Part shown: positions 10,894 through 22,669 of the stretch, one piece after another
Numbering within the stretch: the first letter of the stretch is position 1
How the letters are laid out: every line of letters begins with the position of its first letter
NCBI GenBank assembly: GCA_949752735.1
Contig: OX457037.1
Span: 17,044,795-17,108,794, forward strand
DNA length: 64,000 bases
Source: Lumbricus terrestris
Taxonomy: Eukaryota > Annelida > Clitellata > Crassiclitellata > Lumbricidae
Direction of reading: 5' to 3'
The notes under the pieces: model-generated
The model's input: the letters and a program-made list of their open reading frames with translations, nothing else
The model's database searches: none
Told to the model about the DNA's origin: nothing
Position numbers and translations under genes: made by a program

Positions 10894-11645
10894 TCTCGGA
10901 GATTTTCCCTCCTGGACAAATGGACATTCCAACTTATTGACCTACCCCTGGACTTTCCCTACGGGGAATTTTTCCCGTAGGCTACATTACCCCTCCCCGT
11001 TATCTCAAAGTTAGAATTTCATGTAAGTTTTCATGTAAGTTGCTTTACATTCACTTTAATTTGTTCTTGCACATCTACGACATTCGCTCTCAAAACTAAA
11101 TACGTTTTCCTTATATTCCTCCCGGTCTTTTCAATGGAATAAAGTAAATCTGTAAGCTTACATTACCCCAGGTCATAATTATAGCAACAATTGAGTAATC
11201 AGTTTTCTTGGAAGAATTTTAATGCATTGATGTTAATATAACAACAGATTGGGTAAGCATTCCGACTTTATTATACATTTATTTTAATTCACTGCGGAAA
11301 TTTAATTTTGAACAAATTAATATAGTGTCAGATTGGGTAAGGAACCCAATTTCAAAAGACATTTGGTCTATTTAATTGTTGAAATTTAATTGTCAAACAA
11401 CCAACTTTTAATGCTTTGGATCTTAAACAAAATTTGATGTCCAATAGGGTTATGATATTAACTCAAAATGTTGCTATGTAATTTGAAACCAAACTTTTAA
11501 TTCTTTGAGTCTTAATTAATTATTATTATCTCCCTTTGAGATGACGGGGCAATGTCCGGACAATTTACCTTGGGGAAAAGTTCAAGTACGTTGTGGGGGA
11601 AGGAATATCCTGGGGAAGTGTCCATGGGGACTTGTTTGGATCCCA
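10894..11645. mobile_element. Possible further element with CCCC-rich inverted ends
   Basis: Near the left, CCCGTTATCTCAAAG (about 11000) is mirrored by CTTTGAGATGACGGGG (about 11535). Units of the type GGACATT/TTCCCC recur in opposite orientation towards both ends. I cannot define exact termini or a target duplication. Confidence 0.35.
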
Positions 11646-12703
11646 GCGCTCAAGAATAAGTTGGTGTTCTGCTAAGGTTTTAGAGTAGCGCTTCATAAAT
11701 TCAGAGATTACGATTACAAGCCACTTCTGCGTGCATGGTTCTCAGGGAGTGTTTTAAACCATAGTTGTAGACCTTGATCTGGACTGTTAAAAATGCGTTG
11801 CTGATTGCCATCAATTCCTTGTGTCCACTGCGGCGAAATTCTACCTCATATGATAGGCCTATCACATGATATTAATCTCATTTAAGACCTGAAGAGGAGA
11901 ACTCAGCCATCGAGGAAAAATATATTCAAAGTGGAGTTCAATCAGCTTCAATGAATCTCGAACTAAAATCGAGCTCTATATTTGTACCATGGGCGTAGAC
12001 AGGAAACAAATTCGGGGTTCAACTTCGAGAGGATTTTCCAATGTCGTAAAATGCACGAAATTATTAGTAAAAAATTTACGATATTACCTATTTCGGGGTT
12101 CGAACCAGTATATATCTCAATACGCACATGTCTATGCCCTAAACACACCCATATATTTTTTGTTCACGTCGAAAAGACACTTGCATTGAGTACTAGTAGG
12201 CTTAATTAACGCAGACAACAACGGCTGTGACTTTTGTCGATGATATCGAGCGATCCATAGACGATTGCATTTTGATGCGTCATTGGATTCTCTTTTGCCA
12301 GCAGAACAACGCCTGAATATTTTCTAGTCTACTTTATGAGTCTTGCTAATCAAGAAACAAAATTGAATGGCGTTTACAAACTTACATGCTTACCGTGTAA
12401 ATTAGTCTAATCGAGTTCGGTGTCAGTGCAGGCGTTATGTGATTTGGTAGAGGTAGACCTATGTGGGAACTCAATGCTACGCCTGACATAGCTTCGTGTT
12501 ATGATTGCCATACTGCTTATAATAATTTAACTTGTCATTGAGTTAAGACTTAGTTAGATCTACTCTAGTAGGCCTACTTGAACTTTGGCAGTTGGCACGT
12601 GTACGTCGTGTAGGCCTTACGTAGACCTGATGCTGATTATCAGGTGAACGAAGTCAATCAGATATTAATTTAAGCAATGCTGCACTAACTATTTTTTGTT
12701 TGT

Positions 12704-12862
12704 ATGATGGACTTGATGCACTTGTTGTATCGCCTCTTCAAGATTTTCACTCAGAGGCGCTCCCGAGCGGACACTGAATCGGAGTTTCACGCCGAAGCGC
12801 AGGAGCAATTATTGCGAGTGAAGGACTTGCCCAATGCTCAGGGTCCCTACGCGGCGGCATGA
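12704..12862 (+). CDS. Small ORF of 52 codons, unrecognised
   Basis: Starts with two consecutive ATGs and runs to TGA 12860-12862. The product begins MMDLMHLLYRLFKIFTQRR, a short amphipathic, basic stretch, continues with an acidic/Gln-rich segment and ends QGPYAAA. The ORF is clearly more GC-rich than its AT-rich surroundings and has a G/C-rich third-position pattern. I recognise no family. It may be a real micropeptide, a 5' exon, or chance. Confidence 0.3.
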   Translation: MMDLMHLLYRLFKIFTQRRSRADTESEFHAEAQEQLLRVKDLPNAQGPYAAA

Positions 12863-14769
12863 GATGGATTCATACCCGCAGCTTTTGGCTCCAAGCAACC
12901 GAACATGCCACTACACCACCGCGCCCAAAAGCATGTTTACACGGGTCAATAGTTTATGAAGTTAATGCTAGTAACAAAAGGAATTTAAGCATCTTTTATC
13001 ATGTTTTTGAGCTGACGTCATTGAAACAGTTAAACGAAGTAAAGGAATGCTCTGTGAAGGAATAGGAACAAATTGTAGAATACTTTGTCTTAGTAGCCTA
13101 GTCGCGAAGTGTTACTGGCTCTGGCGAGTCACTAGTTGATGTCTTGCGCTGTAGACACTAGACGTACACGGTCATCATGGAAGTTGTTAATGACAACTAC
13201 AACCTAATAGGGCCTAGGAAAATACAGGTCCTGCCCGATTGCGCCACATTTTCCAACACGACTGACTTTCTTTCCTGACCTCACTGCGATTTCGAACGGT
13301 TGCTAAAAATGCGCTCTCCATATTCCAAGATAGGCCTACAAGGCCCTACATAGCCTAAATCTGGGGCCTATATTCACTCGTCTGGTCATAATAATTAGGT
13401 CACATAGTTTTTATGTTCATGTGTATTGTAGCCTAACAGTAAATAGCGCTAATGGCCTACAGTTACACAGTAGGCCTAAACCCTAAATATTTATTTGTAG
13501 GAATCGTCGCAGTAGGATTGTGATAGGTCTACAGTGATCGGGTATGCACAGCATGGGATGGCCAATGGCCATGGTCAAAACGTCGATAACAACGGATTTA
13601 TCATGTTTTGCTGCGTGATTAACTAAACACAAACGTGTCTACACGAAGAGTCTTCGTGGGCGCAGTTTTGTGTGAGTGCTCTCTGAGGTCAGAGACTCGT
13701 GTCTGAAATCAGTGCTTTGTTAGACGATTGTCATTTTGATAATTATAATCGGACATTGAAAGTCTGTTATTTGAAGTTGAACTTCGGTTCGCTCACGCTC
13801 TCCGCAGGTCTGCTATCAGTTCGCAGGTTATCCGATACAGTAAATTATTGTTCAATAGGCCTTCTGTTTGGAATAGGCCCTATTCATACTTGCCTGAAAG
13901 TTCTTTCGTAAGCTATCGCTGAAGATAGAGGGAAATTTTAAAGCACATTAGAAAATTTTGTTATCGAGAATTATACAGTCTGTGAAATCTGTAGGACAAG
14001 TTTGCGGAGGTTTAATGTAGGCTACAGTTCCGGATTTATCTTCGCGTCGTCCAGGCATTAGCCAGCTGGAAAGGCGTCTACAGCGTGTGCTGTAGACTAA
14101 AATAGTAAAGAGGGGATGATCGTAATTCGAAATAGAACTGGAACGCAACACCTTAACCGAACCTAAGCTTATAGATCTGCCTGATTTAAGTCAGTTCGCC
14201 AGTCTGAAAATTTAGGAAATTGATGCAACATTCGGCAATGACATTTTTCACTCAGGGATATCTGGAACAGTTTGTCAACACTGTGAATAGCGGAAGGACA
14301 AAACAGTCTTTTGAAAATGATTTGAATTCTGATATAGGATACTAAATTGTGTTGTCCCATTATCCCATATTAGGCTAATAATGACCTTCACAGGCGTTAT
14401 TTACAATAGTTAGTTCTATGCGTAGTGCGTACATAGCTAAAATAAACCCGTAGGCCTACTGAGATGAGATGCTTTTGAATCCGTGGATCAAGATCATATA
14501 TTTTTTAAATTCTCCATGAAACACCTAATTTTACACTGATTTAAACTATTTTACGTTATATAGTATTGATGCTAAGCAGGAGAGATATTTATTTTTCATC
14601 ACCCTGAAGCTGAGTTTATAATCAACTGTAAGACTCGGTAAGTTATACAAGCAGCAAGATTTTCGTCAAATGCACATCAATGAAATGCAAACGTTGTGAC
14701 TGAAGAGAAGTGAATTATCAACGTCTGTCGCATTAAAAGGTCATCGCGAACAGATTACATTACGAAGCA

Positions 14770-17700
14770 ATGTCTTTGAACACATTGGAAGCGAATAAGA
14801 TGCATACTAATCAAACGGTTGCACCAGGTAGCTCAGACGACACACAATTAACACAGAATATATCACTCACAGAAAATACAAAACAGACACCCACCTCAGA
14901 CGAGATGCAGATGAAAGGTAATGAAAACAACCCAAACTGCAATGAAGCAGATGCAGCAAAAACAGACCCGATGATCCGGAACGATGAAGAACCAACCGGA
15001 ACCATTCCATCCCTTCAGTCTATCTCTGAGGAAGAAACGACATCTGATTGCATTTGTCGCCGACGTCCGATTGATATTACAAAACGACAAATCCTAAAGA
15101 ACGTTCTCGTCGTTTCCTTAGTCTTTCTGTTAAACTGCATTGCTTACGGAGGTCTGGCGTCCCTTCAGAGCAGTCTGCACGTTCAGAAGGGCATGGGAGT
15201 CATCAACATGGCCGTTGTCTACATCAGTATGGCTTTGTCCTGCCTCTTTCTACCCAAGATCGTCATTCGCCTGCTCGGTCATAAATGGTGCATGTGTGTG
15301 TCGCTAATCGGATACCTGCTGTGGATGGTGGCAAATGGGTTCGGAGTCTGGGCCACGATGCTGCCAGCCAGTGTCATCATCGGCATAAGTGGGTCCATGC
15401 TTTGGACGGCCCTGTCGTCCTACCTAACTATCCTGGCGAAACACTACGCCATCAAGACCAACCAAGATACGGCACCCGTCACGAGTCTGTTTTTCGGGAT
15501 CTTCACTGCAATCTTCATCAGTCGTGAGCGTTGTTCAGTCGCCTGTTAATTCTTTCGATTCTAAAGTTACATCTACTCAAACTTAGCCGGCTGGTCTGAT
15601 TTTGCTACAAACACTTATGAAATCAAAATACAAAAATTATAATTTTTCACAGGTAACAAAAAGGGGCAAACTCTGGCCCTTCATAAAACTTGTTGGAATT
15701 CAGCATGCCTCTTTTCTGTTTCAATTTTTTTAGAGATAATAATTGACCTTTCTGGAGGAATGCTTTCAATTAACTGAACACCAATGACGATTTCTTTCAA
15801 ATTAATTGGTGCAAATAACGAGTTCTGGTGTTGAATAATCAGATTCACTGGATATTTACAATAGTGCGTAGAATTCGCCATAATATTTTATGCAGCTTTT
15901 GTCTTTTGTTTTCCATCTAATCGCACAGATGGTGTCTTTGGATCGATCATTTCGTCCACTATTTTGGGTGGATCTTCCTCCTCTTCACCCTTGTCCGATT
16001 ACACCAATCAGACAACGGATCTGGATGATGAACAGTTGCTCGAATGGTGCGGACTGAATGACTGTCCAGGTTCATCATCCAATAGCACTCTCTTCACAAA
16101 GCCCCCGTCAGCCGTGGTATGTATCCACTGGCATCTAGACAATTAGTAGACCTATACAGTCATGATGGCATCGGCAATACTGCTTTGAAAATGTCAGAGT
16201 CGTCGTGACTAAATCCTCAGTAATCACTTTTATTCTGACTTTAGTGCTATTTGAAGTGTTGTTCATTTATGAATTTAATTCCATTAAAATTCTCTAGTTT
16301 CAGCTGCCATTGAGCAGCATAACTTAGTCTGTTAGACATTGACAGAAAAATGTGACCCAGGTTGGCTGGTAGTTATTATCCGTTCGAATAAAGGTTTTAA
16401 CTTTATTCTGGCTTCCTGTTGCGCTGTGAGTTCTCACATGATTTGTGCTGGTATTCTTGTGTATTTCTGAAGGAATTAGTTATGATAAATGAATTCAAAT
16501 TATGGTCATTGGTAGAGTTAGCATAAGAATTCATTTAGAGAACGACCTTCTCCGAATTCTCTGATAATGGGACCTTGTAACATATAAATTGAGCTGCACC
16601 ATAAAGCTTGTTACCCTCCGTACATTTCCTTTGCTTCTGAGTAGCAACAGTATTTTAGAGTCGTACTGACAAGTGTGCTTCTTTTACAAAGACGGTTTGG
16701 GTACCACATACGTGACAGTGACTCTATATTATTTCTTTAGGAATATTTATCATTGTCTTGCTCTCGCGTTATTTTATGATACCCAGGCCCGGCCTTAGGC
16801 ATAGGCAAAGTAGGCAGTTGCCTAGGGCGCCGCAGTCTTTGGGGGCGCCGCGGCACTGGGAATTTTTATTTTTTTTACACCATATACTTTTAAACTGAAG
16901 ACTTTGGAAAGAATTTAAGATAATTATTGATTTCATTGCACCAATTCAGGCAGGCCTGATTCAATTTCAAGGACTGCATAAATTTTTATCGACTAATAAA
17001 ATTCGATTTTAACGTCATTCTTTACTCTGTGCCTTGCAGTCAATGGCTTAATAGACCCGATGTCTATGGGTTAATACTGACATAGTGACATCTTTCGACT
17101 GAATGCGCCAACAATTGAAGAATTGTTGTGTTATTTATAGTCGTTGTGTCAGATGTGAATCTTTTGACCGTAAAAAATTAAATGATATCAAGCAATATGA
17201 TTCCATGAAGCGTCAAAAGTGATCGGGTGCCAAGTCGTAGGAAGTAATAGAAGACAGAAGTTAGAATAAATAGACAATACGGGTCGGTTTCCAATTATTT
17301 AAACAAAACTGAGACAACTTTATCTGTCAACGTTAGCGCCCAGTCGTCAGCTATAGTAATTCAGACTACGCGACGCTCAATTTCGATAGTGAAAATCAGG
17401 GGTACAGACAAAGCAGCAGTTGGCTGGGGCGCCAATTGAGTTTGAGTGGGGATCTGAGGGCGCGAAATGTATGCTTTGCCCGAGGTGCCCAATGCATGCT
17501 TTGCCTGAGATGCCCAATGCGTGCCTTGCCCAGGGCCGGATTAAGAAATGTGGGGTCACTGTCCGGGAAATTTTTTGCGGATCTTCGGCCGAAAATTCTG
17601 ATGACTTTTTAGTCGTTTGGTCGAAAATTTCGTAGAATATAGGCTACCGATTTTTTTGACTTTTTTAATCGTTTGGTCGAAAATTTCGTAGAATATAGGC

Positions 17701-20700
17701 TACCGATTTTTTTCCCTCCCTAAACGTTGATCTTTTTAATCGTTTGCTTGAAATTTGGTAAAAATCTAAACAACTCGGCAATAGTGTTTTTTCGCATGCG
17801 TGGGCCTCCTAAAGTTTGGGGCCCCTGTTTGGCCGAACATGTTGAACATGCCTTAATCCGGCCCTGGCTTTGCCTATGGCGCCAAATGCATGCTGGGGCG
17901 CCAAATGCATGCTTTGCCTAGGGCGCCATTTTAGCTAAGGCCGGCCCTGATGGTACCTCTAACCGTTCATTTAATAATTTGTTTTTGTTTTACGTTATTT
18001 GCCGTAGATCTGGACTCTGGTTGGTGTCTACGCTGCCATTGGTATGGTCGCTCTCCTTATCTGCTGCGTGGTCGTTGATCCTCTTCCGAGGTCTTGGGTT
18101 CGAAACCAAAAGTCTGACTCCTCGAGCATTCGTCAAGTGTTGACATCGTCACTGCTGGCAACCGCTAGACAAATGCGTCACGTGAAGCAATTGCTGCTGA
18201 TTCCAATCACCATCTACTTTGGAATGCAAAATACCTTTCATGAAGCCGAATACACGAGAGTAAGTATGTGAATTGGTAAGGTTATTAAGTTATCTACACC
18301 ATAATTTTTATGAAGGTGGTTTACACAGTTCCTGGCAGAGGCTTACACGTCAGAATCATGAGTAATTCTACTTAATTACAGGCAATTGAGCCACCAACCT
18401 TTATGCCCACAAGAATAATGCAGTAGGTACTGAAATTAATAATGGAATACAGAAGATGAAGGAACGAAACTTGCAATAGTTTATTTTGGATGATAGCTGT
18501 GGTGGCGGTGATGCTGATGATCATTGATGAGGACGACGACGATAATGATGACATGTTATGTTCTCGCTGTTGTTGATGGTGACTAAGCTGTAACATGTAA
18601 TGACTAGAATCTTGATTATCATCAATTCATCTTCTGCCATTGATACTGCTACTTCTGATTCTGCTACTACCACTACTGCTACTGCTACTATCACTACTAC
18701 TGCCACAACTTCTACTATTGCTACTGCTACTGCTATTGCAACTGCAATGCTACTGTCATTGCTACTGCTACTGCTACTACTACTACCACTGCTACTATAG
18801 TATACTACTACTACGGCTACTACCACGACCACTTCCACACCACAGCCAACACCACCACACCATTACCACCACCACCCCCACTACAACACCACCACTAATG
18901 TCTGTGCCAGTGCTACTGTTGCTGTTGCTTTTCAAGTATTTATTTATGATGGAGAAGTTGATGCTCAAATTGCTGTTCATGTTTTGATAGTCGTTCGTGT
19001 CGTGTTTTCTGGCCATTTGGATGGTTGGCTGGTGTATGATTCCGGCCGCAATTTGCAGATCACTGGGGTGCTTCCTCAGCGGCAAGATCACCAAGTACAC
19101 TGGCATCATACCGGTGTTAATCTTCGGTAAGAGATATTACTACTTCTGCATAAGACGACGTCGAGTCTTTCGACTCAATTTTCAGGATGAAAGAGACGGG
19201 TAAAATACCCACCCAAGTAGAAATAGCCTCCATTACGGATCACGTGACCCCAATTCATAGACTTCTTCAGCGTTGGATGCTGGTTAAGGCCATCACCTAT
19301 GATAATAGTCAGCGCTCATGACTCTCGCTGCATGCTACTTGCAGAAGCTCGTCCACCATTGGCAATGATTGTCTTTGATTATGTTTAAAGTTTTCTCCAA
19401 CGTTGGTCTAATAATTAATCAAGCACTACGATACTCAATTATGTTGTTGAAGGGCGTGTTGTAGCTGATCGATTATGGAAACAGCTCATAGCTCTTGAGA
19501 TAATTGTAATTGTAATTGTAATAATTATTTTAATAGTACATTTATATAGCGCCACTTCAGAGAACTCATCAGAGGAAATAATGACAATGTTGAAAGGTGG
19601 AATTGCCGGTGTCACGAAATAAAGTCTCCCCCCGATACAAAGTCTCCCCCCGAAACAGAGTCTCCCCCTGGCTGAAACTCTGTATTGGAAGAAATTTTCT
19701 GAAGTAAAAGTATTATATGTTTTCTTGTTACATAATCTGGCAACGTAAACTAACCGTTTAACCTGCTCATCTCTGAATTTGATGCAACTGTAGCCAATTT
19801 TACGCTGAACGGGGGAGACTTTATTTCGTGGACGGCGGAAATATTCTCTCCCCCACGGAGACTTTATTTCATAATATACTCTCCGGGGGCGAATTTATTA
19901 TAGAACAGATCCTCCGGGGGGAGAATCTGTTTCGAAATAAAGTCTCCGGGGGGAGACTTTTAGGGGGGAGACTCTGTCACGCGACACCGGCTGTCGAAAT
20001 AGATCTCAAGGTAATTTCATTTGTGATGTTGCGCAATTTAGTCATGATTGACTCAACGTACAAATGTATAAATATAGTGTTGTTATTTTACTTCTGTGAA
20101 CAGGTCTTTTGTTGGACCTGAGCTTCCAGTTTACTCTGTGGCTGTGGACTCCTTCCGGTCGTCAAGTGTCGCTCTTCTTCATCGTTCCAGTCTTCAGCGC
20201 ATTGGCTGACTCCGTCTGGTCGGTTCAGCTCAGAGGTAAGACTATGAACATAGATGTAAGCAGCTCATCAGTCAAAGAACGTTATAATTAAAAGTAGAGA
20301 ACTCTTTGACAGTTTTGGATAATAGCATCATCTCAGTGGACACTGTAACTGCTTTGAATCTAGGTAGGCTAGGCTTTAATTAATCCTTTGTGGTTGATTT
20401 TGCAGCGGTTTTAACATACAATGCGTCTTCTTGACCCCTGAGATTATACTGCTATGTTGTGCTAATGTGCCATGTTATCCGAATTCCGAAGTTATGTTGC
20501 ATCATCTGTTTGCTTGTTTGTATGCTTAGTGGTATACGCATGTCAATGAGTATGCTTAGGACTCTGTCTATGCAAAAGTGTGCGTATGTGCATTTGGGCG
20601 AGTCTCTATTCGTGTATACCACCACTGACCTCTGGTAAAGAAACTATAATTATAGATGGAACGCATTCTCACTTTTACTCCAACGCCATAAAAATTATAT

Positions 20701-21282
20701 TCATGGACACAACCATCATAATGTTTTAGTCTACTATGTGTGACAAAGAATAATGGAGCAATTAATAATTAAGTACGAAACTACCCCTAGCAATCTTCAA
20801 ATTCGACACCAGCCTGTAACACACCTATCTGTAGAAATGTATTCCAAAGCAGCTTTAGCCTAATGCTCCATATTTGTAGAAATAAGATTCATTCTTTCTT
20901 CGTGGACTTAGGCCTACATCATCTGCATTTTAGGTGGACCCTACAGGCTAGCCTACTGAGCGCAATAAGTTCCTGAAATGAAATCAATAGACAATTATAT
21001 TTTTTATATTAAATTTGAAAGTTAAACAAATGTCGTGAGCAATTTCAACTTTCTGTTTTAGCTGTCTATGGAGTTCTATTTTCCGATGACACGGAAGCTG
21101 CCTTCTCCTGCTTCCAGTTGTTCCAGTCATGTGGTTACATAATTGCTTTCGCCTACAGCAGCTTCCTCTGCACACGAGTCAAACTTCAGATCCTGACATC
21201 GATGCTCTTTCTTGGTATTACTCTTCTCTTCGTCGTTATACTCGTCTTCAGAAGAAACCTCGCAAAGCCACGCAGACACTGA
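14770..21282 (+). CDS. UNC-93-like multi-pass membrane protein, copy 1 (six exons, 560 aa)
   Basis: Exons 14770-15523, 15929-16116, 18008-18259, 18991-19126, 20104-20235 and 21062-21282 (TGA) total 1683 nt in frame, with GT/AG introns of phases 1,0,0,1,1. A polar, Ser/Thr-rich N-terminal tail of about 100 residues ends in EPTGTIPSLQ and CICRRRPIDITKRQILKNV; membrane segments follow. Exon 2 encodes a luminal loop with N-glycosylation sequons (NQT, NST), and exons 3-6 encode the second set of helices. The layout fits the UNC-93 branch of the major facilitator superfamily: potassium-channel regulation in nematodes, Toll-receptor trafficking for vertebrate UNC93B1, unknown for UNC93A. Which role applies here cannot be told. 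AATAAA follows near 21368. First of three tandem paralogues; intron 2 carries a nested hAT pair and intron 4 an array-ended element. Confidence 0.88.
16784..17949. mobile_element. hAT-type non-autonomous element (CAGGCCCGGCC ends)
   Basis: Ends CAGGCCCGGCCTTAGG and, inverted, CAGGGCCGGCCTTAGC are flanked by ATGATACC / ATGGTACC (8 bp, one mismatch). The sub-terminal repeats contain GCCTAGGGCGCC. It lies in intron 2 of UNC-93-like copy 1 and hosts another hAT copy at 17531-17866. Confidence 0.8.
17531..17866. mobile_element. Nested hAT MITE (CAGGGCCGGATTAAG ends)
   Basis: TIRs CAGGGCCGGATTAAG ... CTTAATCCGGCCCTG are perfect over 15 bp, with target duplication GCCTTGCC / GCTTTGCC (8 bp, one mismatch). 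It inserted into the element 16784-17949 and is therefore younger. It contains a roughly 60-bp internal tandem duplication (GTCGAAAATTTCGTAGAATA). Confidence 0.82.
18600..18930. repeat. Imperfect CTA/CTG trinucleotide tract before exon 4 of copy 1
   Basis: Dense runs of CTACTGCTACTACC-type triplets, ending about 60 bp before exon 4. Comparable tracts occupy the same intron in copies 2 and 3. Confidence 0.9.
19608..19988. mobile_element. Array-ended element with AGTCTCCCCCC units
   Basis: The left end GGTGTCACGAAATAAAG and inverted right end GGTGTCGCGTGACAGAG are followed inward by repeated AGTCTCCCCCCGA units, inverted at the other end as GGGGGGAGACTTTATTTCG. Flanking 8-mers (GAATTGCC and GGCTGTCG) do not match, so no target duplication is confirmed. 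No ORF of its own. Located in intron 4 of UNC-93-like copy 1. Confidence 0.65.
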
Positions 21283-22226
21283 AGTCCAATAATGGCGTTC
21301 TCAAAACTACATGCAGACCAAATTTTGTGTACCTCCAAGGATCAGGTCGAAAGATTCGGAATCGATAAATAAATACGATGTCAAATTGTCGATCTTAGCT
21401 TGTGTTGTAGAAATAAGCTTAGGCCTATGTATAAAATTATAAGGATTCTTGACTTGTGAGGTAAGCCAAAGGCAAGACAAATTTCGTAGGTTAGTGCCGC
21501 GACCAGCAGAACCAAGAGCAAAACTTGGCTCAGGTTTGCATCGTCTGGCGGTGTTGCTGATCGCATTAGTGGATAATAATAATGACTTTGTTGTGTTGTT
21601 ATCTTCAATAGGTAACGAGGAAGAGCTATCCTCAATTATCTTTAGTCATATAGCCTATAATATGCAAAAATATAACATGATAAAACATACCAAATGGCGC
21701 CACAGGCAAGCAAGCATTTTGGTGCCCCAGACAAAGCATACGTTTGGCGTCCGAGGCAAAGAATAGGCCTACACCTGACGCCCTCGGATTCCCACTCAAT
21801 TGATCAGACCACGTCAGAATCAAATGATGAATTCGCCAGAGCCTTGCATACGCCCAACTGAGAAATTTATTATAATTTTTTTATTACTACACTGAAAGAC
21901 GTTCAATTTTGTGGGAAATGGTTATAGGGCCTAAGTGATTTTTTTTATTGAAATACAAATTTGTGGAAATGGCGCCCCATAGAACTTGATGCCCTTAGGC
22001 AACTGCCTGCTTTGCCTATGCCTAAGAACGGTGTCACTAAATAGAGTGTGCTCCGTATTAATCGTGCCCCCTCCAAAATTAAGAAATTAAGAGTCTTTAT
22101 TTGACTGCTTTGCCATACAAAACATAACGTAGGCATACACGTCCATTGCGGATATATGAAGACGCTATAGACATCGGCCTATGATGGGATTCGTGTTTCA
22201 ACACCATCTCTTGTATATTGAAACCC
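21283..22226. other. 3' flank of copy 1 up to the Polinton
   Basis: Includes an AATAAA near 21368 and a degraded fragment (about 21690-22036) of the GCCTAGGGCGCC-type hAT family seen in intron 2. The segment CTCCGTATTAATCGTGCCCCC (about 22050) reappears after copy 2 near 47933, so downstream flank was duplicated with the gene. No coding exon seen. Confidence 0.5.
22221..22226. repeat. Polinton target-site duplication, left copy (AAACCC)
   Basis: Identical to 37915-37920; the uninterrupted site would read ATTGAAACCCAAAAC. Confidence 0.92.
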
Positions 22227-22578
22227 AGTAGATAGATTAAGACTATTCTGGGACATTCAACCCAAACCATGGTTCAACTTTTCCAAATCACCCATAACCA
22301 TGGTTCAAAAATATCCCGACCCATAACCATGGTTCAAAAATATCCCGACCCATAACCATGGTTCAACTTTTACCAACACACAAATTTATTTTTTTTTCCT
22401 GGTGTATATAAAATAACAAAAAAAATTTTTTTCTTGATCCGGCATGCACCACCCAAAACATGGTTAAACTTTTGCCAACCAACCCAATCCCTGGTTCAAA
22501 AAATAACCACCCCAGCACGCGCCTATGACTCATCATGTGGGGAATTTCCAGTAGTTTCGATGATGAGTCATAGGGTGA
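22227..22578. repeat. Polinton left terminal inverted repeat
   Basis: The outermost 40 bp match the right end exactly. Next come tandem units of CCCATAACCATGGTTCAAAA, an AT-rich spacer, and an inner hairpin with 15-bp arms CCTATGACTCATCAT / ATGATGAGTCATAGG (22522-22536, 22560-22574). It is about 60 bp shorter than the right copy because it has fewer tandem units. Confidence 0.9.
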
Positions 22579-22669
22579 TGACGTCGGTCGGGAATTACTA
22601 TAGTATCGATGAGTCACTAGATCATAATATTTTTTTCTCTTGTGTATATAAAATAACTGAAGAAAAAAA

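Larger units (their letters stand above)
9439..14769. other. Intergenic region between the SDR gene and UNC-93-like copy 1
   Basis: Contains the SDR polyadenylation signal (about 9513), the RLE-LINE/AAT patch, the hAT-like element 10458-10885, a possible element to 11645, and one small GC-rich ORF (12704-12862). From 12.9 to 14.7 kb I see no coding exon. Part of 13.75-13.92 kb resembles the region 39.28-39.43 kb before copy 2 (shared CAGTTCGCAGGT and AAGTTCTTTC), so upstream flank was duplicated with the gene. Confidence 0.5.
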
